DNA from: Bacteroidales bacterium UBA4073
Lineage (GTDB): Bacteria; Bacteroidota; Bacteroidia; Bacteroidales; Tenuifilaceae
Direction: 5' to 3'
Length of the DNA: 5,888 bases
Assembly (NCBI GenBank): GCA_002383425.1
Contig: DFYV01000162.1
Location: forward strand, 1 to 5,888
Both the position numbers and the translations under genes were made by a program. Below, one piece after another: positions 1-5,725 of the stretch; the stretch's first letter is position 1; the number at the start of each line of letters is the position of its first letter. The notes beneath the pieces are model-generated. The model was not told where the DNA came from. It ran no database searches and saw nothing but the letters and a program-made list of their open reading frames with translations.

Positions 1-4
1 CCTT

Positions 5-24
5 CGTGCTATCGTGCTATCGTG
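5..24. repeat. Short 8-nt tandem repeat (CGTGCTAT)
   Basis: Two exact copies of CGTGCTAT (5-12 and 13-20) are followed by a partial third copy. The array may continue beyond the left edge of the window. It sits beside the 7-nt array that starts near 39 but has a different period. No function can be read from it. Confidence 0.75.
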
Positions 25-38
25 GTTTTCGGAGTGGA

Positions 39-178
39 CTCAACCTTTAACATTGAACCTCGAACCTCTAACCTTGAACCTCGAACCTCGAACCTTGAAC
101 CTCGAACCTTGAACCCTGAACCTTGAATCTGGAATCTGGAATCTGGAATCTGGAATCTTTATCCTTTATCCTTTCAAC
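39..178. repeat. Degenerate heptanucleotide array downstream of the rhomboid gene
   Basis: About twenty consecutive 7-nt units stay in one phase for roughly 140 nt. On the plus strand the units drift from TTGAACC/TCGAACC (53-115) through CTGAACC and TTGAATC (116-129) to four TGGAATC units (130-157) and two TTTATCC units (158-171). The array ends a few bases before the stop codon of the rhomboid gene (185-183, minus strand), so it forms the 3' flank of the minus-strand operon. I see no hairpin with a T-run that would make a conventional terminator. The rest of 1-182 holds only the 8-nt repeat and a short unique stretch at about 25-38. Confidence 0.9.
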
Positions 179-182
179 CGTC

Positions 183-800
183 TTAACCCAATCCCAATTG
201 TTTTAGGAAAAATATAAAAAGTTTTGGATCGATTATAATTGGATAGATGAAACCAAAAACAGCACCCACAAAATGAGCATCGTGGTTAATGTTATCGCCG
301 CCCTTCCGGCTCATGTAGTTAGAGTATAAAAGGTAGGCAATGGCAAAAACAATCCCCGGAATAGGGATTATTGCCATTAGGTAAAGTTTTTGAAGGGGGC
401 TAAAAAAAATGCTGAAAAATACAATTGCCGACACCGCCCCCGACGCCCCAACACTTTGGTAGTAGGGGTCGTTTTTATGTTTTTTCAGCGTGGTTAACGA
501 TGATATTACCGCCGCTCCAAGGTAAAGAATTAGAAAATGTAATCCTGGAAGCCTTATGCTCCCAATGGTTTGTAGCTGCTGTAAAATTGATTCCACATAC
601 CTTCCAAACGAAAGCAATACAATCATATTCACGATCAGGTGCAGAAAATTGGCATGAACAAAGGCATGTGAAATCAATCGGTACCACTCATGCCTTCTGA
701 AAATAATATACGGGTTAAGCAACAAACGCTGCATCAGAATGCTATTTCTAAAGGCTGCAATAGAGACTAAGGTGGTTAAAATGATGACAATATAGGTCAT
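183..800 (-). CDS. Rhomboid-family intramembrane serine protease
   Basis: The 205-residue protein is almost entirely membrane segments, with about six helices: roughly residues 2-23, 52-72, 86-104, 117-134, 138-160 and 174-190. Rhomboid landmarks appear in order. An E-W-Y-R loop lies at 38-41 and an HxxxN motif in the second helix (H54, N58). GASG at 118-121 supplies the nucleophile S120, and AHFVG at 175-179 supplies the catalytic partner H176. The catalytic dyad is therefore intact, and the enzyme should cleave transmembrane substrates in the inner membrane. No extra N-terminal cytoplasmic domain is present, so it is a minimal core form. The ATG overlaps the holA stop as ATGA (800-797), which fixes the start and suggests translational coupling. 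The substrate is unknown. The family assignment is secure, but the biological role is not. Confidence 0.93.
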   Translation of the reverse strand: MTYIVIILTTLVSIAAFRNSILMQRLLLNPYIIFRRHEWYRLISHAFVHANFLHLIVNMIVLLSFGRYVESILQQLQTIGSIRLPGLHFLILYLGAAVISSLTTLKKHKNDPYYQSVGASGAVSAIVFFSIFFSPLQKLYLMAIIPIPGIVFAIAYLLYSNYMSRKGGDNINHDAHFVGAVFGFIYPIIIDPKLFIFFLKQLGLG

Positions 801-1843
801 TTCCCGAAAATTATTAGGTATATTAATTCGCGCAGCAGCTCACCATGATCGGTTGAGCTATTATTAACCCCTTTGGAACGCATATCGTAATCACTTAGGA
901 GATGAATTACGCTAACACAACGTGCTGCGCTATAACGTTTAGCGGCACGTTCGTACTCGGCGACAAAGAATTCGTTAACTCCCAGTTCTTTGGCTACCGA
1001 CGCCCTCGACTTGTCGGCCAGGAAGTGATACTTCAGTATTCTAACAAAATACTGGTAAATGGCAGTAATGGTCAAAACAAAAGGATTAGCATTGGGATTA
1101 CGGGCAAAGTGGTCGGCAATACGAAGGGCCCGAACAAAATTCATTTCACCAAGTGCTTTCGTAAGTTCAAACCGATTAAAATCGCGGCTAACCCCAATAT
1201 TACGTTCAATATCAACTGCCTGGATCAATTTACTCCCAGCAGGAAGAGTAATAATAAGTTTATCCAGCTCCTGGGCTAAACGGCTTAAGTCGTTACCAAC
1301 AAACTCGGTAAGCAGGTTAGCCGCTAAGGGATCAATCTTAATGCCTTTATCTCTCAGGTAACCCACCACCCAATCGGGTATCTGGTTGTCGTAAAACTTT
1401 TTCGATACAAAGTAAACCCCTTTTTGCGCTGCCAGCTTAACAACCTCCGATAGCTTATCGGCCGATTTTTTCCCATCGCCAGTAACCTTATGGCATACCA
1501 CAAGAATTGTTGAGTTTAGGGGTGACTTGAGGTATATCTCCAAATCGGAAAGGTTTCGGACATTCTGAGCCTCCTTAACAATAACCACCTGATAGTTCGA
1601 CATCATAGGGAATCGCCGGGCAACGCCAATTATATCGGCAGCCGATACATCACGACCATAAACAATGGTTTGGTTAAAAGCCTTTTCGGAATTGCTGAGC
1701 ACATTATCCTCAATGTAATCAGCAATTCTATCGATATAGTATGGCTCATCGCCAGTTAGAAAGTAAATGGGTTTAAATATTTTATTCTTAAGTTCCTGCA
1801 GAACATTGTTGAACGATTCAATTGTCTGACTCGGCTTAGCCAT
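797..1843 (-). CDS. holA: DNA polymerase III, delta subunit (clamp loader)
   Basis: The 348-residue product has the length and organisation of the clamp-loader delta subunit, which opens the beta sliding clamp and passes it to primed DNA. The N-terminal segment at about 24-38 (PIYFLTGDEPYYID) matches the family's opening strand and degenerate P-loop region. The stretch around residues 76-92 (RRFPMMSNYQVVIVKEA) aligns with the element carrying the beta-binding hydrophobic residues. A typical G-N-D-L-x-R-L-x-x-E-L-x-K-L helix lies at 183-196. The C-terminal end at 322-345 (RSKGVNNSS...ELLRELIYLI) is typical of Bacteroidota delta. The gene starts 9 nt after the AMP nucleosidase stop and overlaps the rhomboid start by 4 nt, so the three are probably one operon. 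The gene is intact. A TAnnTTTG match (1848-1855) lies just before the ATG but has no -33 partner. Confidence 0.95.
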   Translation of the reverse strand: MAKPSQTIESFNNVLQELKNKIFKPIYFLTGDEPYYIDRIADYIEDNVLSNSEKAFNQTIVYGRDVSAADIIGVARRFPMMSNYQVVIVKEAQNVRNLSDLEIYLKSPLNSTILVVCHKVTGDGKKSADKLSEVVKLAAQKGVYFVSKKFYDNQIPDWVVGYLRDKGIKIDPLAANLLTEFVGNDLSRLAQELDKLIITLPAGSKLIQAVDIERNIGVSRDFNRFELTKALGEMNFVRALRIADHFARNPNANPFVLTITAIYQYFVRILKYHFLADKSRASVAKELGVNEFFVAEYERAAKRYSAARCVSVIHLLSDYDMRSKGVNNSSTDHGELLRELIYLIIFGK

Positions 1844-1852
1844 ATCTCAAAG

Positions 1853-2623
1853 TTAAAAACGCAAATGTTTAACCGATTCGCTATTGTTAATCAAACGGGT
1901 TAACGATTCAATGCCAATTTTAATTTGTTCCTCCACAAAAAGGGAGTCCACCTTTTTATCGCTTTCAACAGTTTTTACACCTTCCGATATCATGGGCTGG
2001 TCAGTGACCAAGAGAAGTGCCCCTGTAGGAATCTCGTTGTAAAATCCAACCGTAAAGATTGTGGCGGTTTCCATATCAATAGCCATGGCTCTTGTACGGC
2101 GTAGGTACTCCTTAAAGTTATCGTCATACTCCCAAACCCTGCGGTTTGTGGTAACTACGGTGCCAGTCCAGTAATCGCGATTGTGATTACGTATTGTAGA
2201 TGAAACCACCCTTTGCAGGGTAAAAGCAGGAAGTGCTGGAACTTCGGGAGGCATGTAATCGTTGGAGGTTCCTTCATGCCGAATTGCTGCAATGGGCAGT
2301 ATGAAATCGCCCACGTTATTTTTCTTTTTCAACCCACCACACTTACCCATGAATAGCACAGCCTTAGGTTTTACTGCACTCAGTAAATCCATTATAGTTG
2401 CTGCATTGGGGCTACCCATTCCAAAATCAATCATGGTAATGCCGTTGGAAGTAGCACAGGGCATGTTGGCATTAGGGTTTACAATGGGTACGTTTTGGTA
2501 ACTGGCAAACAACTCGAGATAACCTCTGAAATTAGTAAGCAGGATATGTGTTCCAAAATCTTCAAGCGCCTGTCCGGTATATCGGGGCAACCAGTTCTGA
2601 ACAATTTCTTCTTTGGTCTTCAT
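1853..2623 (-). CDS. amn: AMP nucleosidase, short Bacteroidota type
   Basis: The 256-residue protein belongs to the nucleoside phosphorylase/nucleosidase superfamily (PNP_UDP_1 fold) and is predicted to hydrolyse AMP to adenine and ribose 5-phosphate in the cytoplasm. Visible landmarks are the glycine-rich strand VLFMGKCGGL (89-98), NVGDFILPIAAIRHEG (103-118), the nucleoside-binding AIDMETATIF (181-190) with the M-E pair, and VTDQP (206-210). It lacks the long N-terminal domain of the roughly 480-residue E. coli Amn, as expected for this subgroup. I chose the ATG at 2623, which gives MKTKEEIV. The frame stays open to a TTG at 2647, but that TTG would lie within a few bases of the predicted transcription start and adds a non-conserved lysine-rich stub. 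It is probably the first gene of the amn-holA-rhomboid operon. Another purine nucleosidase specificity cannot be excluded from sequence alone. Confidence 0.9.
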   Translation of the reverse strand: MKTKEEIVQNWLPRYTGQALEDFGTHILLTNFRGYLELFASYQNVPIVNPNANMPCATSNGITMIDFGMGSPNAATIMDLLSAVKPKAVLFMGKCGGLKKKNNVGDFILPIAAIRHEGTSNDYMPPEVPALPAFTLQRVVSSTIRNHNRDYWTGTVVTTNRRVWEYDDNFKEYLRRTRAMAIDMETATIFTVGFYNEIPTGALLLVTDQPMISEGVKTVESDKKVDSLFVEEQIKIGIESLTRLINNSESVKHLRF

Positions 2624-2661
2624 ACCAACACTTTTATTTTTTATCAACAGATATATTTTGG

Positions 2662-2692
2662 CAAAGATACGGCTATTCGGGTAATCTAAAAA
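2662..2692 (-). promoter_or_regulatory. Predicted Bacteroidota sigma-70-type promoter for the amn-holA-rhomboid operon
   Basis: Read on the minus strand, TTTT (2692-2689) is followed after exactly 19 nt by TATCTTTG (2669-2662). The Bacteroidota consensus is TTTG, a spacer of about 19-21 nt, then TAnnTTTG, so the -7 element is a full match and the -33 element matches 3 of 4 bases. Transcription would start near 2655, leaving a leader of about 30 nt before the ATG at 2623. This is a prediction by pattern only. Confidence 0.6.
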
Positions 2693-2799
2693 TAGTGTTT
2701 TTAAACATACTTAACAAAAAGGCAACACGATTTTAGTGATTTTTTCTAAAAATGCACTTTGCTTTAAGACTTTAGGGTTATCTAAAACGTTAGCAGAAA
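2693..2799. other. AT-rich spacer without recognised features
   Basis: The stretch between the predicted amn promoter and the first long repeat shows no open reading frame of note, no RNA gene fold that I recognise, and no clear array. A weak 6-bp inverted repeat (TTTTAG at about 2731 with CTAAAA at about 2747) is present but unremarkable at this base composition. Confidence 0.5.
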
Positions 2800-2896
2800 G
2801 GCTCAATGCGTAATGAAAAGTGAAAAGTGAAAAGTGAAAGACAGAAGATATTTAAATGGGTTAGAAGCATTGTTAGAAGAAGTTAGAGGAAGTTAG
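2800..2896. repeat. 97-nt direct repeat, copy A
   Basis: This block aligns without gaps to 2945-3041 at an offset of 145 nt, with 4 mismatches that I can count. The first 20 nt (2800-2819) and the last 54 nt (2843-2896) are identical to the partner copy. The four differences all lie in the internal heptad tract of GAAAAGT units (2815-2835). The 3' end runs into the 10-nt array beginning at 2881. There are no coding features. Confidence 0.92.
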
Positions 2897-2930
2897 AGGA
2901 AGTTAAAGGAAGTTAGAGGAAGTTAAAGAA
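2881..2930. repeat. Five tandem 10-nt units (AGTTAGAGGA)
   Basis: Five units fit exactly: 2881-2890, 2891-2900 and 2911-2920 are AGTTAGAGGA, 2901-2910 is AGTTAAAGGA, and 2921-2930 is AGTTAAAGAA. Copy B of the long repeat carries a shorter version (about 3026-3041), so the tract differs in length between copies. The plus strand is strongly purine-rich here. Confidence 0.9.
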
Positions 2931-2944
2931 ATGTTCAGCGCAAT

Positions 2945-3041
2945 GGCTCAATGCGTAATGAAAAATGAAAAGTGAAAATTGAAAAATAGAAGATATTTAA
3001 ATGGGTTAGAAGCATTGTTAGAAGAAGTTAGAGGAAGTTAG
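2945..3041. repeat. 97-nt direct repeat, copy B
   Basis: This is the partner of 2800-2896, about 96 percent identical with no gaps. Its internal heptads are GAAAAAT, GAAAAGT, GAAAATT and GAAAAAT (2960-2987), where copy A has mostly GAAAAGT. Its 3' end overlaps the start of another repeat (3028-3080), so the modules interlock. Confidence 0.92.
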
Positions 3042-3080
3042 GGACAATGGCTGATTGCAAAATGTAAAATGTAAATTGAA
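3028..3080. repeat. Interlocked direct repeat, copy C
   Basis: This stretch matches 3191-3250. Both contain TTAGAGGA, then CAATGGCTGATTGC, then TAAAATG-type heptads ending in TAAATTG. The two copies differ by three substitutions near the 5' end and by exactly one 7-nt unit: two full-length heptads before TAAATTG here, three in the partner. Confidence 0.88.
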
Positions 3081-3092
3081 AAATAAGGTTCT

Positions 3093-3171
3093 ACCGCAAA
3101 GGCGCCAAGTCGCAAAGAATTAATTTTCAATAATTAGTATTTTTCCCCTTGCGCTTTTGTGTCTTTGCGGT
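3093..3171. repeat. Imperfect inverted repeat with 8-nt internal periodicity
   Basis: The left arm 3093-3117 and right arm 3147-3171 are complementary at 19 of 25 positions and enclose a 29-nt AT-rich loop. Each arm is built of 8-nt steps around GCAAAG (left) and CTTTGC (right), beginning with ACCGCAAAG and ending with CTTTGCGGT. The element is locally GC-richer than its surroundings and lies between repeat copies C and D. It could form a cruciform or RNA hairpin. It is not followed by a clean T-run, so I do not call it a terminator. Confidence 0.75.
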
Positions 3172-3190
3172 GAAAGAATGAACAATTTTA

Positions 3191-3250
3191 TTAGAGGATG
3201 TTATAGACAATGGCTGATTGCAAAATGTAAAATGTAAAATGTAAATTGAA
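3191..3250. repeat. Interlocked direct repeat, copy D
   Basis: This is the second copy of the 3028-3080 module, 60 nt against 53 nt. The extra length is one additional TAAAATG heptad (3228-3248 holds TAAAATG, TAAAATG, TAAATTG). Together copies C and D bracket the 8-nt-periodic inverted repeat. Confidence 0.88.
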
Positions 3251-3307
3251 ATTAGAAGGCAGATAATTTTAGAAGAAATAGATGAATGTTGTTTAATGAA
3301 TAAAAAA

Positions 3308-3335
3308 CTTCTAAATTCTAACTTCTAAATTTTAA
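3308..3335. repeat. Heptad array of CTTCTAA units
   Basis: Four units lie in phase: CTTCTAA, ATTCTAA, CTTCTAA, ATTTTAA. The unit is the complement of the TTAGAAG motif that recurs on the plus strand in the purine-rich half of this gap (2861-2867, 2873-2879 and in copy B). Confidence 0.8.
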
Positions 3336-3362
3336 AATAACCGAAATAAGAAATTCAAATAC

Positions 3363-3386
3363 AGTAGTAAGTAGATAGTAACGAGG
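3363..3386. repeat. Left arm of a long inverted heptad repeat
   Basis: The arm consists of AGTAGTA, AGTAGAT and AGTAACG units followed by AGG. Its reverse complement matches 3527-3557 at 22 of 24 positions once a single 7-nt unit (3532-3538) is skipped in the right arm. The arms are 140 nt apart. Confidence 0.8.
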
Positions 3387-3426
3387 TTTTTTAATTGCTT
3401 TCGAATTAATATCTTTTACATACCAT

Positions 3427-3461
3427 CTACTCACTACTCGCTACACACTACTTGCTACTAT
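3427..3461. repeat. Heptad array of CTACTNN units, first block
   Basis: Five units lie in phase: CTACTCA, CTACTCG, CTACACA, CTACTTG, CTACTAT. The plus strand is nearly G-free and rich in C, T and A. The block sits inside the arms of the inverted repeat 3363-3386/3527-3557. Confidence 0.88.
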
Positions 3462-3493
3462 ACCAGGACTTAGGATTTTCTGCCTCATTCTCG

Positions 3494-3559
3494 CTACTAC
3501 TTACTATATTCTCACTACTATTACGACCTCGCTACTAACTACTATCTACTCACTACTTT
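3494..3559. repeat. Heptad array of CTACTNN units, second block, including the right inverted arm
   Basis: Degenerate 7-nt units run from 3494 to 3521, then the phase shifts by 3 nt, and four clean units follow (CTACTAA, CTACTAT, CTACTCA, CTACTTT at 3532-3559). Positions 3527-3557 are the right arm of the inverted repeat with 3363-3386. The remaining 3560-3614 up to the next gene shows no array. Confidence 0.85.
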
Positions 3560-3614
3560 TTATAGGATTTTCACTTTGCAATGGAGTGAAGCCAGTAAAA
3601 GTTTAATAAATTCT

Positions 3615-3622
3615 TAATTTTG
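3615..3622 (+). promoter_or_regulatory. Candidate -7 element of the hsdR_N/aminotransferase operon
   Basis: TAATTTTG matches the Bacteroidota -7 consensus TAnnTTTG in full. Its last base is only 4 nt before the ATG at 3627. No TTTG lies about 19-21 nt upstream, so the -33 half is missing. If the element is used, the mRNA would begin at or very near the start codon and be leaderless or nearly so. Given the AT-rich sequence, a chance match is possible. Confidence 0.4.
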
Positions 3623-3626
3623 TTGC

Positions 3627-4091
3627 ATGAACAAAGCTAATGGATACCCTCTTAACTTTCCTACATACCAGTTCCGCCTAAGGCAGGAGGATGGTAACCG
3701 CTACATCTTCGACATAATCAGAAAAAAATTTATTACCCTTACCCCAGAAGAGTGGGTACGACAGCATCTGGTAAACTATCTGGTTAATAATTTACAAGTT
3801 CCGGTAGCATTGATAGGGATTGAGGTAAGTTTTTCGTTCAACAACGTAAACCAAAGAGCCGATGTGGTAGTCTATAATCGGAAAGGTATCCCTTTAATGG
3901 TTGCTGAATGCAAAGCTCCTACCGTTGAAATAACCGATGTGGCCATTGACCAGGTATGTGCATACAACTATGTACTAAATGCGGAATACCTTGTGATTAC
4001 CAATGGATTAAAGCACTATGTTTTACAGTTTTCGGCATCCAATGAGTGGGTAGCCTTGAATAATTTCCCTGAATTAACGAAAAAACTATAA
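3627..4091 (+). CDS. Stand-alone HsdR N-terminal-type PD-(D/E)XK domain protein
   Basis: The 154-residue protein resembles only the N-terminal nuclease domain of type I restriction R subunits (HSDR_N_2 group). Family features are YIFDIIRKKFITLTPEEWVRQH (26-47), the conserved E66, RADVVVYN (77-84) with D79, and the AECK motif (93-96) with E94 and K96. A following helix has Q109, and AEYLVITNG (119-127) is also typical. D79, E94 and K96 give the expected PD-(D/E)XK pattern, so nuclease residues appear intact. There is no helicase part and no HsdM or HsdS gene nearby, so a restriction role is not supported. A DNA repair or housekeeping nuclease role is possible but unproven. No other ATG offers a plausible start. 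The stop is separated from the next ATG by one base, which indicates a two-gene operon. Confidence 0.9.
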   Translation: MNKANGYPLNFPTYQFRLRQEDGNRYIFDIIRKKFITLTPEEWVRQHLVNYLVNNLQVPVALIGIEVSFSFNNVNQRADVVVYNRKGIPLMVAECKAPTVEITDVAIDQVCAYNYVLNAEYLVITNGLKHYVLQFSASNEWVALNNFPELTKKL

Positions 4092-4092
4092 A

Positions 4093-5553
4093 ATGAGTAC
4101 TCTCGAAAAATACTTTGAACAATTTCGTAGAAACATTGTAGGGATTGATGCCACCTATAAAACCATTTACGGTGAGCAAAAATTGATATACGCCGACTGG
4201 ATAGCCAGTGGTAGGCTATACCACCCCATTGAGGATAAAATGCTAAATCTGTTTGGCCCAATGGTAGCCAATACTCACACCGAGAGTAGTTTTACAGGCA
4301 AGTTTATGACAGAGGCATACCATTATGCCTTGAAAGAGATTAAACGCCATGTACACGCCGGACCCGACGATGTTATCGTAACCTCGGGCTTTGGCATGAC
4401 CTCATCGGTAAATAAATTTCAAAGGATACTTGGGCTTAAAAATAAAAGTTTTGTATTTCAAACCCCTCAGGAAAGGCCGGTAGTATTTGTTACTCACATG
4501 GAGCACCACTCCAACCACACATCATGGTATGAGACCATTGCGGAGGTTATAGTGATTGAACCTGATCAAGATCTTTTGGTTTCGCCTTACAAACTTCGGG
4601 AAACCCTTGAGAGGTACAAGGATAGGCCTATGAAGATAGGATCGTTTAGCGCATGCAGCAACGTAACGGGGATTAAAACCCCCTACCATGAACTTGCCAG
4701 GGTTATGCACGAGGGAGGGGGTTTATGCTTTATCGATTTTGCTGCATCGGCACCATACGTAAAAATCGACATGCATCCGGCCGATCCGATGGAACGTTTA
4801 GATGCCATTTTCTTTTCGCCCCACAAGTTTTTGGGTGGCCCTGGCGCTTCGGGCGTACTCATTTTCAACTCAAACCTTTACAAAAACCGGGTTCCCGACC
4901 AGCCTGGAGGAGGTACGGTTGACTGGACAAACCCGTGGGGCGAGTACAAGTACATCGACGATATTGAAAGGCGCGAAGATGGCGGAACCCCTGGTTTTTT
5001 ACAGGCCATTAGAGGTGCCCTGGCCATTAAACTGAAAGAGCAGATGGGGGTTGAGAATATTGAAAAACGTGAAGAGGAACTCCTTCACCTTGCCTTTGAA
5101 AGGTTGAGTAAAATAAAAGGGTTACACATACTGGCCGATAATTGCCTAAATCGTATTGGCTCCATTTCATTCTATATCGATAATCTACATTACAACCTGG
5201 TGGTTACACTCCTAAGCGAACGGTATGGCATCCAAATGCGTGGCGGATGTGTTTGCTCAGGTACTTATGGGCATTTCCTTCTAAACGTTAGCAAAAAGCA
5301 GTCGCAACGGATTACCGAATTAATAAATAAAGGTGATTTTTCGGAAAAACCCGGCTGGGTTCGATGGTCGCTACACCCAACAACCACCAATGCCGAGGTT
5401 GAATACATAGCGAATGCCCTTTCTGAGATTGCTGAGAAAGGACAGGATTGGCAAACCAACTATACATACAGTAAGCAAACCAACGAATTCAGCAACAAAA
5501 ATCCTGAAGCTGCTGCCTTGTGGAAGAATGTTGAAGATCACTTCAACCTATGA
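4093..5553 (+). CDS. Class V aminotransferase-fold PLP enzyme, cysteine desulfurase-like
   Basis: The 486-residue protein carries the landmarks of the SufS/CsdA-like branch of fold-type I PLP enzymes. TSG at 97-99 should bind the cofactor phosphate, and MEHHSN at 136-141 has the histidine that stacks on PLP. FIDFAASAP at 213-221 places D215 against the pyridine nitrogen, and SPHKFLGGPGASG at 242-254 gives K245 as the Schiff-base lysine. R424 in WVRWSLHP probably holds the substrate carboxylate. The loop RGGCVCSGTYGH (383-394) has C388 where cysteine desulfurases carry the catalytic cysteine (the H-H-C motif of SufS). It also has a second cysteine, C386. Cysteine or selenocysteine lyase activity is therefore plausible, though another class V reaction is possible. 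It is longer than SufS (about 400 residues). No suf or isc genes are adjacent. It lies 1 nt after the HsdR_N gene. Confidence 0.92.
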   Translation: MSTLEKYFEQFRRNIVGIDATYKTIYGEQKLIYADWIASGRLYHPIEDKMLNLFGPMVANTHTESSFTGKFMTEAYHYALKEIKRHVHAGPDDVIVTSGFGMTSSVNKFQRILGLKNKSFVFQTPQERPVVFVTHMEHHSNHTSWYETIAEVIVIEPDQDLLVSPYKLRETLERYKDRPMKIGSFSACSNVTGIKTPYHELARVMHEGGGLCFIDFAASAPYVKIDMHPADPMERLDAIFFSPHKFLGGPGASGVLIFNSNLYKNRVPDQPGGGTVDWTNPWGEYKYIDDIERREDGGTPGFLQAIRGALAIKLKEQMGVENIEKREEELLHLAFERLSKIKGLHILADNCLNRIGSISFYIDNLHYNLVVTLLSERYGIQMRGGCVCSGTYGHFLLNVSKKQSQRITELINKGDFSEKPGWVRWSLHPTTTNAEVEYIANALSEIAEKGQDWQTNYTYSKQTNEFSNKNPEAAALWKNVEDHFNL

Positions 5554-5596
5554 GGCAAAATTGGCGAAAGGTGGAAGGAGAGGTTAAAAGTTTGAG

Positions 5597-5715
5597 ATTC
5601 AATATTCCAAATTCAATATTCCAGATTCAAAATTACGAATTACGAATTACGAATTACGAATTAAAGATTCCTTTATCAGAACAACGAACAACGAATGACC
5701 AACAACCATCAGTCA
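5597..5715. repeat. Heptad array 1 downstream of the aminotransferase gene
   Basis: Seventeen units keep one phase for 119 nt. They drift in order: ATTCAAT/ATTCCAA/ATTCCAG/ATTCAAA, then four ATTACGA, then ATTAAAG, ATTCCTT, TATCAGA, two ACAACGA, and finally ATGACCA, ACAACCA and TCAGTCA. The array begins about 43 nt after the stop codon; 5554-5596 between them holds nothing recognisable. Confidence 0.92.
5653..5692. repeat. 40-nt core direct repeat, copy 1
   Basis: This segment (units ATTACGA, ATTAAAG, ATTCCTT, TATCAGA, ACAACGA, ACAAC) recurs at 5797-5836 with a single mismatch, at an offset of 144 nt. The two heptad arrays are therefore copies of one chain and not independent simple repeats. 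Confidence 0.9.
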
Positions 5716-5725
5716 ATCCCCCCAA

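Noticed and set aside
39..178. CRISPR-like array
   Set aside because: The units are 7 nt, contiguous and drifting, with no 25-40-nt repeats separated by unique spacers and no cas genes. The same holds for the arrays at 2800-3560 and 5597-5880.
902..1361. Plus-strand open frames of 100-125 codons opposite holA
   Set aside because: They are antisense shadows of a conserved minus-strand gene, with no recognisable domains. The same applies to the other frames overlapping the rhomboid, amn and aminotransferase genes.
2624..2647. Upstream TTG start adding eight residues to AMP nucleosidase
   Set aside because: The TTG lies only a few bases after the predicted transcription start, the added residues look non-conserved, and the downstream ATG gives the expected family N-terminus.
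2700..3626. Insertion sequence or phage remnant in the central gap
   Set aside because: No transposase or integrase fragment is readable in either strand, and the inverted repeats are built from simple heptad or octad units and do not look like typical insertion-sequence ends.
3627..4091. Type I restriction enzyme R subunit or a truncated restriction system
   Set aside because: Only the N-terminal nuclease-type domain is present, with a clean start and stop and a length usual for the stand-alone form. No helicase remnants, HsdM or HsdS are seen, so I do not treat it as a broken gene.
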